DNA of 64,000 nt, taken from Reyranellaceae bacterium (GTDB taxonomy: Bacteria; Pseudomonadota; Alphaproteobacteria; Reyranellales; Reyranellaceae). Location: assembly GCA_022844045.1 (NCBI GenBank), contig JALHMM010000002.1, positions 106,649 to 170,648 of the forward strand, given 5' to 3'. The position numbers and the translations under genes were made by a program. This document shows, piece by piece, positions 58,653 through 64,000 of this stretch (position 1 is its first letter; each line of letters opens with the position of its first letter). The notes beneath the pieces are model-generated. The model saw only the letters and a list, made by a program, of their open reading frames with translations, was not told the DNA's origin and ran no database searches.

Positions 58653-59602
58653 GCGACGACCTGGTCATCGAGGCGAAGGGGCTGACGCGGCGCTACGGCC
58701 GCCTGCCCACTTTCGCCGTCGACCATATCGATCTCGCCATCAAGAAGGGCGAGATCTTTGGCCTGCTCGGGCCCAACGGCGCGGGCAAAACCACGACCAT
58801 CCTGATGATCCTCGGGCTCACCGAGTCGACCGAGGGCACCGTCTCGGTGCTGGGCCACGACCCGCTGCGCGAGCCGCTGCAGGTCAAGCGCCGCGTCGGC
58901 TACCTGCCCGACGCGGTCGGCTTCTACGACAATCTCAGCGCGCGCGAGAACCTGATCTTCACCGCGCGCCTGGCCGGCATCGCCAAGGCCGAGACCACGC
59001 AACGCATCGAGGAATCGATGGCGCGCGTCAGGCTGAGCGACGTGCTCGACAAGCGCGTCGCGACCTACTCACGGGGCATGCGCCAGAGGTTGGGCCTGGC
59101 CGAGATCCTGATGAAGCGCGCCGAGATCGCCATCCTCGACGAGCCGACCTCGGGCCTCGACCCGCACGCCACCTCCGAGCTGCTGGACATGATCCGCGAG
59201 CTGAAATCCGACGGCGTGGCGGTGATCATCTCCTCGCATCTGCTCGATCGCGTGCAGAGCGTCTGCGACCGCGTCGCGCTGTTCAGCAAGGGCAAGATCG
59301 CCATGCAGGGCACCGTCGAGGAACTCGGCGAGCAGGTGCTGGGCACGCGCCACGATCTGCTGGTCGAGGCCGACGCGGCCGCCGATCTGGCCGAGCGCCT
59401 GCGCAAGATCGAGGGCATAAGCGCGGTCGAGACGCCGGAGGATGGCCGCGGCCTGCTGGTGCGCGCCGAGCGCGACGTCACGGCCGAGGTCGTCGCCGCG
59501 ACCATGCGCGACGGCGGTCGCCTGCGCCAGCTCAAGGCCATCGAGCCCAGCCTCGAGGCGATCTACAACCGCTACTTCGAGGGAGTGAAGGATGCGGCGT
59601 GA
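58649..59602 (+). CDS. ABC transporter ATP-binding protein (ABC-2 exporter type)
   Basis: This 317-residue ATPase has Walker [17 protein letters not shown], the region [20 protein letters not shown], signature [17 protein letters not shown], Walker [19 protein letters not shown] and switch [13 protein letters not shown]. The signature starts YSRGM instead of LSGGQ, normal for Nos/Gld-type ATPases. It overlaps the NEW3 gene by ATGA and the permease by 11 bp. Confidence 0.9.
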   Translation: MSDDLVIEAKGLTRRYGRLPTFAVDHIDLAIKKGEIFGLLGPNGAGKTTTILMILGLTESTEGTVSVLGHDPLREPLQVKRRVGYLPDAVGFYDNLSARENLIFTARLAGIAKAETTQRIEESMARVRLSDVLDKRVATYSRGMRQRLGLAEILMKRAEIAILDEPTSGLDPHATSELLDMIRELKSDGVAVIISSHLLDRVQSVCDRVALFSKGKIAMQGTVEELGEQVLGTRHDLLVEADAAADLAERLRKIEGISAVETPEDGRGLLVRAERDVTAEVVAATMRDGGRLRQLKAIEPSLEAIYNRYFEGVKDAA

Positions 59603-60587
59603 GGGCTCGCCATTCACCGGCACCGGCGCGGTGTTCGCCAAGGAATACGCCGACCACATCGGCAGCGCGCGCATGCGCGTCATCGAGACCCTGGTCGTCA
59701 TCGTCGGCGTGGTCGTCGTCTGGGTCGCCATGCGCGATCTCAAGGACAAGGTCACGCAGGACCAGTTCATCTTCCTGCGGCTGTTCACCTACGCGCCGGA
59801 AACGCAGCCCATCAACTTCGCCGGCCTGCTGACCTTCCTGATCCCGCTGATCGCCATCGGCCTGGGCTTCGACGCCATCAACGGCGAATTCAACCGCCGC
59901 ACCATGAGCCGCGTGCTGTCGCAGCCGATCTATCGCGACGCGCTCTTGATCGGAAAGTTCCTCGCCGGTCTCGCCACGCTCGCCACCGGCCTGATCGCGC
60001 TGTGGCTGCTGGTGATGGGCGGCGGGCTGATCGTGCTGGGCGTGCCGCCGGGCGGCGAGGAGGTCGCGCGCGGTCTCGCCTTCCTGGTGATCGCCACGGC
60101 CTATGGCGGCGTCTGGCTGGCGATCGCCATGCTGTGCTCGATCATCTTCCGCTCGGCCGCGACCTCGGCGCTCACCGCGCTCGGCATCTGGCTGTTCTTC
60201 TCGTTCCTGTGGCCGGTGATCGCGCCGGCGATCTTCGACGGCATCCTGCCGCTGATCGCGCCGCAGCGCGTGCTGGCCGGCGGCGCCACCGCCGACGATG
60301 TCGCCGGCCTGCTCGACGTCCAGCAGCTGATCATGCGCTTCTCGCCAACGGTCGTTTTCCAGGAAGCCTGGCTCGGCGTCTTCAGCCCCGACCAATTCAC
60401 CGACCAGCAGATCATGCGCATCCGGCTCGACCCGCGCCTGGGCCACCGCGTGATCCCCGGCGCGCCGCTCAGCTTCGGCCAGAGCCTGCTGATGGTCTGG
60501 CCGCAGTTCACCTTCATGGTCGCCGGCGCCATCGTGATCTTCACGCTGGGCTACATCTCGTTCCAGCGGCAGGAGGTGAGGGCGTAA
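59592..60587 (+). CDS. ABC-2 type transporter permease
   Basis: This 331-residue inner-membrane protein has six predicted helices. Visible are [20 protein letters not shown], the [20 protein letters not shown] motif of NosY/Gld permeases and [21 protein letters not shown] long loop lies between helices five and six (about 220-300). With the ATPase and the NEW3 protein it forms a three-gene operon. The cargo is unknown; relatives serve copper-enzyme assembly and gliding. Confidence 0.85.
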   Translation: MRREGSPFTGTGAVFAKEYADHIGSARMRVIETLVVIVGVVVVWVAMRDLKDKVTQDQFIFLRLFTYAPETQPINFAGLLTFLIPLIAIGLGFDAINGEFNRRTMSRVLSQPIYRDALLIGKFLAGLATLATGLIALWLLVMGGGLIVLGVPPGGEEVARGLAFLVIATAYGGVWLAIAMLCSIIFRSAATSALTALGIWLFFSFLWPVIAPAIFDGILPLIAPQRVLAGGATADDVAGLLDVQQLIMRFSPTVVFQEAWLGVFSPDQFTDQQIMRIRLDPRLGHRVIPGAPLSFGQSLLMVWPQFTFMVAGAIVIFTLGYISFQRQEVRA

Positions 60588-60610
60588 CTTCACGCCCTAT
60601 ACCTCGGTCT

Positions 60611-61237
60611 CTAGCACCAAAGTGCTGCCCAGGGCTTGATGTGCGCCCACCATTCTGCTGGCGTCAGGATGCGTAGCGGCAACTGCTTGAGCTGATGACG
60701 CTTGCTGACGATGGTTTTCTCGTCGCAGGTGCAGAAGGTATCGCAACCAAACCCAATCGCGTTGCCAATCAGCTCGCGGTCGGCCAAGTCTGGCAATGCA
60801 GCAACAAACGGCGCATCGACAAGCCGTCGCCCGAAGTCAGCAGCATGACGTCGATCCTCATCATCAATATGCTGGTTGATGATCTGCAGCGCATAGTCCG
60901 AGAGATCGTCGCGAAGAACTTGGTTCGACGTCTGGGATATTTCGTCCAGAGTCTTCTGGGATCCCAATATGTCCCAGTTGGCCCGAGCCCCGACATGAAA
61001 CACGTGCTTCAGAGCTTCGATATTGAGAGCGAGCTTTGAGTCGGCGTTGCGCGATATCGATTGCCAGTCGAAAATCTGTGCGCTGTGCTTGACCAGAACA
61101 TTGATCACATTCGTGTCTAAGAACACGCGCTTGGGGATCCTCTCGTAGGGGAAGCGCTCGCAGTCCGCGTCATGCTGCGCGGCGTTTCGATACAGCACGT
61201 ACTTCTTCTTGTTTGGGTCCCAGTGCTCCAACGGCAT
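60611..61237 (-). CDS. PIN-domain protein (nuclease-toxin-like)
   Basis: This 208-residue protein has a PIN pattern: Asp41 in KRVFLDTNVINVLVKH, Glu99 in TLDEISQTSN, Asp153 in ADRELIGNAIGFG and Asp172 in CTCDEKTIV, which would hold Mg2+ or Mn2+ at a nuclease active site. A lower-GC gene than its neighbours. It lies 89 bp downstream of hipB on the same strand and converges on the ABC permease. No VapB-like antitoxin is visible, so it may be an RNase of unknown control rather than a classical VapC. Confidence 0.75.
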   Translation of the reverse strand: MPLEHWDPNKKKYVLYRNAAQHDADCERFPYERIPKRVFLDTNVINVLVKHSAQIFDWQSISRNADSKLALNIEALKHVFHVGARANWDILGSQKTLDEISQTSNQVLRDDLSDYALQIINQHIDDEDRRHAADFGRRLVDAPFVAALPDLADRELIGNAIGFGCDTFCTCDEKTIVSKRHQLKQLPLRILTPAEWWAHIKPWAALWC

Positions 61238-61326
61238 GGCAGTATTTTACCCGGTTTTCGGCGGCGAGCCAATTGTGCGAGTTGAACCCGATCTCGACGA
61301 GTGTGCCAATGCCGCTGGGACGGTCC

Positions 61327-61797
61327 TTAGTCGAAGTCACTCGTTTCAACCAACACCGAATCATCCGCCTCCACCGCGCCGGCCAGAAACTTGCGGCGCG
61401 CCTCCTGCTCTATCGCGGTCCGGTTGGCTTCGAATGTCTTCAGCTTGTCCCGGCGCTCGGGCTTGTAGTGATCGTCGAGCGCGTCGCGGGTGATGGCGCA
61501 GAGGATGCGCTTCGTGCCGTCGTGGCCCCAGAAGCGCACGACCTCGTTGATGGTGTCGTAGCGCGGCTGCGGATCGGGGAACGTCAACACGCGCGCGTCG
61601 ACCAGCCCGAGCACGCCCAAGATGCTCAGCGCCGAGGAGAGCTGGATGTCCTTCTCGCCGTTCTCGAAGCGCGAGATGGTCGGCGTGCTGACCTCGGCGA
61701 GCTGCGCTAGGCGCTGCTGGGTGAGGTTCTGCGCTTTGCGCCGCGCTCGCGCCTCTTCGACAAGAGCGGTCCAGTTGAGGCGAAACTGCCCTTCCAT
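61327..61797 (-). CDS. Xre-family antitoxin-like regulator with C-terminal DUF1488-like region (HipB-like)
   Basis: This 156-residue protein has a helix-turn-helix (about 10-70, ARARRKAQNLTQQRLAQLAE, STPTISRFENGEKDI) and a C-terminal part VVRFWGHDGTKRILCAITRD that resembles DUF1488. ATG at 61797 has GGAGAAACG upstream but lies 91 bp inside the 3' end of hipA, so its start codon is translated as part of HipA in another frame. HipB proteins normally repress their own operon and bind HipA. The order (A before B) is unusual. Confidence 0.82.
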   Translation of the reverse strand: MEGQFRLNWTALVEEARARRKAQNLTQQRLAQLAEVSTPTISRFENGEKDIQLSSALSILGVLGLVDARVLTFPDPQPRYDTINEVVRFWGHDGTKRILCAITRDALDDHYKPERRDKLKTFEANRTAIEQEARRKFLAGAVEADDSVLVETSDFD

Positions 61798-62966
61798 CGT
61801 TTCTCCATCAGCCCGATCAGGTCGCGCTTGAGTTTCGGCGTGCCGGCGTCCGCCGCCCTGATCGCCGCGATCGCCGCCGGCAGGCGCGCGCCGAGATCGT
61901 CCACGGCGCTCAGGATCGCCGGCTCACCGAGCCCGAAGCCTGCGCCGAGCGCCGCCACGTGCTTGGCCTGCAAGTCGCCGAGCGCGAGGTTCTTCGCGCC
62001 GCCGATGCTCAGCGCGATGGTGCGGTAGCCGTAGTTGGCGGCGGCGACCAGATCGTATCCCGGCGTCAGCCGCAGGCCATCGCGCGTATGCAGCATCGCG
62101 AAGTTCTTGAAGTGCGCGTCGGTGTTGCCGGTCAGCAGGCAGGCGAGCACGCGGCGGAACAGGCGATCGGCCTCGACCGGCAGGCAGCCCGGCGTCGTGC
62201 GGATGAACGTGGCCATGTCCTCATAGGCGCCTTCGTACTTGTCGTCGCCGGAGCGGCGGCCCAGCAGCTGGTTGAACTCCTCGAAGTGCAGCTTGCGCAC
62301 GCCGGTGTGCGTCACACGCCGATCGAAGCGCGGCACGACGAGGGCCGGCTCGGCGATGCCCGCGACCTCGGCGATACTCGCTTCGACGACGGTGTCGTCG
62401 GGCAGCAGCCGGGCCGTCGCGACTGTCGTGAGGAACTCCAGCTCGACGATGTCGGTCAGCCGGCCCGACGCCAGCTTGGCGAGATGCGTGCTGATCTCGT
62501 CGGCGCCCGCCGGGCGGAAGCCTCGCCCGTCGCGCACAACCGTGAGCTTGCGTTGCACGCCCGACAGCGACGCACGGCTGCGCAGCGCCGCTTCGACGAC
62601 CTCGTCGCCCGACGCCAGGATTCCGGTAGAACGCTGATCGAGGTCGACGACCGAAACCGCGCCGGCGAGATCACGGCCGAAGCCGATCAACAGCGCGAGC
62701 TTGTCCTCGGCCGGTACGCCCAGCGCCCGCGCCTGGGCGTTGAGCAGCCAGCCCTCGGCCGTGAGATTATCGAAGAAGGAGTGCAGGCCGCCGTCCTGCA
62801 CGAACGGCTGAGATCGCAGGGGCAGGGTATGCGACAGGGGACGCGCCTGCGGCCCGCCAAGGTATGCGCTGTCATAGGCAAAAGTGCATCGGCCGCCGGG
62901 ATCGCGGCTAAGCGTGCCAGCGAAAACGTCGTCGTAGTAGACATTGCCCCAGCGAGGCGTTGTCAC
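61707..62966 (-). CDS. hipA: HipA-type serine/threonine kinase toxin
   Basis: This 419-residue protein has an N-terminal subdomain (HipA_N, MTTPRWGNVYYDDVFAGTL), P-loop ASLSGVQRKL (132-141), catalytic Asp283 in NTDAHFKNFAML and Mg-binding Asp305 in TPGYDLVAA. Kinase motifs are intact. HipA phosphorylates glutamyl-tRNA synthetase in E. coli; the target here is unknown. The GTG start at 62966 has GGAG 7 bp upstream. Its last 22 or so codons overlap the start of hipB. An AT-rich promoter region and a palindrome lie just upstream. Confidence 0.88.
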   Translation of the reverse strand: MTTPRWGNVYYDDVFAGTLSRDPGGRCTFAYDSAYLGGPQARPLSHTLPLRSQPFVQDGGLHSFFDNLTAEGWLLNAQARALGVPAEDKLALLIGFGRDLAGAVSVVDLDQRSTGILASGDEVVEAALRSRASLSGVQRKLTVVRDGRGFRPAGADEISTHLAKLASGRLTDIVELEFLTTVATARLLPDDTVVEASIAEVAGIAEPALVVPRFDRRVTHTGVRKLHFEEFNQLLGRRSGDDKYEGAYEDMATFIRTTPGCLPVEADRLFRRVLACLLTGNTDAHFKNFAMLHTRDGLRLTPGYDLVAAANYGYRTIALSIGGAKNLALGDLQAKHVAALGAGFGLGEPAILSAVDDLGARLPAAIAAIRAADAGTPKLKRDLIGLMEKRWKGSFASTGPLLSKRRERGAKRRTSPSSA

Positions 62967-62970
62967 ATAA

Positions 62971-62995
62971 ACTCCAGTTTATATCTTAGACTCCA
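62971..62995. promoter_or_regulatory. Two ACTCCA hexamers upstream of hipA
   Basis: ACTCCA at 62971-62976 and 62990-62995 lie in the AT-rich leader of hipA, 19 bp apart from start to start. On the hipA strand they read TGGAGT. They could be HipB half-sites; this is only a visual pattern. Confidence 0.25.
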
Positions 62996-63006
62996 TATAC
63001 AATATC

Positions 63007-63022
63007 ATAAAACATGTTTTAT
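63007..63022. promoter_or_regulatory. Perfect 16-bp palindrome between hipA and the urate gene
   Basis: ATAAAACATGTTTTAT is fully self-complementary. It starts 5 bp after the stop of the OHCU/HIU gene and about 41 bp upstream of the hipA start. It could be a HipB operator or a terminator of the upstream gene. Confidence 0.5.
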
Positions 63023-63027
63023 ACAAA

Positions 63028-63912
63028 CTAACTACCCCGATACGTCGAATAGCTCCACGGCGTCGCCAGCAGCGGCACGTGGTAGTGGCCCTCGGGTTCG
63101 GCGATGCCGAAGCGCAGCGGCACGATGTCGAGGAAGGGCGTGTCGGCGGTGGGCACGCCGCGGCGCGTGAAGTGGGCGCCGATGTGGAAGCGCAGCTCGT
63201 AGACGCCGATGCGCAGCGGCTGGCCGCCGATCAGCGATTGATCGGTGCGGCCGTCGGCGTTGGTCGTGGTGGTGACGAGCCTGGTCTCGGGGCCATCGTC
63301 CTGCATCTCGAAGAGGTCAATGCGCACGCCTTGCGCGGGCTTGCCCAGATGCGTGTCGAGTACATGCGTCGAGAGGCGGCCGTTGACGGTGGGCTTGCCC
63401 GGACCGTCGACCGTGCCGTCCAACCGCAGGCGGGTGATCAGGCCGATCTCGCGGAGCGCCGTGGCGCGCTCGGCGGTGGCGTCGTTGGTCAGGCGGCGTT
63501 CGAACTGGCGCAGGATGGAGCCGCGCGTATGGCGGCGCACGCAGACGATGAAGGGGATGCCGAAGCGCTCGGTGTAAGCGGTGTTGAGCTGGTGGAAGCG
63601 CGCGTATTGCCGCTCGCTCAGCCGATCGAGGCCAGCGCCGGCCTGCTCGGCGGTGGAGTCCGCCGTCAGCGCGCCCTCGCGCGCCGCCTTGCCGGCGAGG
63701 TCGGGATGGCCGCGCAGGAACTGCGTCTGCGTGTCGACCGACGCCGCTTCGACGACATCGAGCATCGCGCGATGCAGATCCGCGACGGTGGCGAAGGGGC
63801 GGCTGTTTGCGGCGCCTTCTGCGACCCACGGCGCGTGCTCGAAGATCGAGCCCAGGGCGCCGACAAAGTCGTCGCGCGACAGGGCGTTGAGCTGATGGAG
63901 TGTGACAGTCAT
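63028..63912 (-). CDS. Bifunctional OHCU decarboxylase / 5-hydroxyisourate hydrolase (allantoin synthase-type fusion)
   Basis: This 294-residue protein fuses two urate-pathway enzymes. Residues 1-165 are OHCU decarboxylase (UraD): catalytic His69 in RGHPDLAGK, the NTAYTERFGIPFIVCVRRH motif and the Glu in EIGLI. Residues 172-294 are the transthyretin-like HIU hydrolase (UraH): STHVLDTHLGKPAQGVRIDL (His183) and the C-terminal YSTYRGS. Together they turn hydroxyisourate, the uricase product, into S-allantoin. The fusion order matches the plant TTL/allantoin-synthase arrangement. ATG at 63912 lacks a strong ribosome site. No uricase or allantoinase is in the window. Confidence 0.88.
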   Translation of the reverse strand: MTVTLHQLNALSRDDFVGALGSIFEHAPWVAEGAANSRPFATVADLHRAMLDVVEAASVDTQTQFLRGHPDLAGKAAREGALTADSTAEQAGAGLDRLSERQYARFHQLNTAYTERFGIPFIVCVRRHTRGSILRQFERRLTNDATAERATALREIGLITRLRLDGTVDGPGKPTVNGRLSTHVLDTHLGKPAQGVRIDLFEMQDDGPETRLVTTTTNADGRTDQSLIGGQPLRIGVYELRFHIGAHFTRRGVPTADTPFLDIVPLRFGIAEPEGHYHVPLLATPWSYSTYRGS

Positions 63913-63931
63913 CGGAGTGAACTCGGCTTCA

Positions 63932-64000
63932 CTCCCTCTCCCCGCGAGCGGGGAGAGGGTCGGGGTGAGGGGCTCTGTCAGGTTGCGCTCCCGAGCCGTT
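63932..64000. repeat. Partial palindromic mini-element, related to family B, cut by the window edge
   Basis: CTCCCTCTCCCCGCGAGCGG followed by GGAGAGGG forms a local hairpin, then GTCGGGGTGAGGGGC, which looks like the left half of a family B element. The partner arm would lie beyond 64000. Confidence 0.6.

Noticed and set aside
61170..61364. A 64-codon frame between hipB and the PIN gene
   Set aside because: It overlaps both genes in another frame and has no conserved pattern; not a convincing antitoxin.
1..64000. tRNA, rRNA or riboswitch genes
   Set aside because: No cloverleaf with the usual TTCGAATC-type loop and no riboswitch core was recognised by eye. A dedicated search (tRNAscan, Infernal) would settle it.

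Overview
The window is high-GC, tightly packed bacterial chromosome and most likely comes from a soil or freshwater alphaproteobacterium of the Rhodospirillales/Hyphomicrobiales/Reyranella type. That placement is an inference: no rRNA, tRNA or ribosomal protein gene lies here. It rests on the high GC, the many ATGA stop/start overlaps, and the gene content (TRAP and Opp/Dpp importers, hydantoinase HyuA/HyuB, CaiB/BaiF CoA-transferases, MlrC, MloK1-like channel, DUF882 proteins). No CRISPR array, IS element, tRNA or replication origin was seen.

Layout. 1-5.3 kb: a DmpA-type peptidase (partial) with a GMC oxidoreductase, a 7-TM AraC-type regulator, a fatty-acid-hydroxylase/desaturase, and a D-2-hydroxyacid dehydrogenase broken by a one-base deletion. 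5.5-11.5 kb: peptide-type binding protein, nitronate-monooxygenase-like protein, small STAS-like protein, LLM oxidoreductase, amidase. 11.6-19.2 kb: a TRAP transporter (DctPQM) converges on a racemase/decarboxylase-hyuB-hyuA operon. 19.3-27.2 kb: an FHA-like secreted protein, an Opp/Dpp-type ABC importer without a binding protein, and a CNT nucleoside transporter.

27.2-32.9 kb is the most unusual part: an AT-richer accessory island. It encodes a 759-residue protein whose N-terminal half looks like a phage internal (ejected) virion protein and whose C-terminus is a colicin D-type tRNase. A colicin-D-like immunity gene is fused to its end by an ATGA overlap. Further orphan immunity-like genes (one is an Imm42 plus two DUF4288-like repeats) and a decayed second copy of the phage-like carrier follow. 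Near-identical direct repeats of about 50 bases bracket the core of the island.

32.9-37.1 kb: acyl-CoA dehydrogenase, two class III CoA-transferases and a MaoC hydratase form an acid-activation/oxidation module. 37.1-48.7 kb: MlrC peptidase, a Tat-exported Fe-type superoxide dismutase, a START-like protein, two MFS transporters, PanE, an acyl-CoA ligase, an amidase and a split ChrA pair. 48.7-53.5 kb: two tiny membrane proteins, a gene-poor AT-rich stretch with a GA microsatellite, two tandem DUF882 proteins, an ArgE-like deacetylase and a protein of unknown role. 53.5-60.6 kb: a double glycosyltransferase coupled to a cyclic-nucleotide-gated K+ channel, and a NEW3/ABC-2 exporter operon. 60.6-64 kb: a PIN protein, an inverted-order overlapping hipA-hipB pair, and a fused OHCU decarboxylase/HIU hydrolase for urate breakdown.

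Intergenic gaps carry at least six families of palindromic mini-elements. The commonest, about 125 bp and made of two self-complementary arms, occurs six times.
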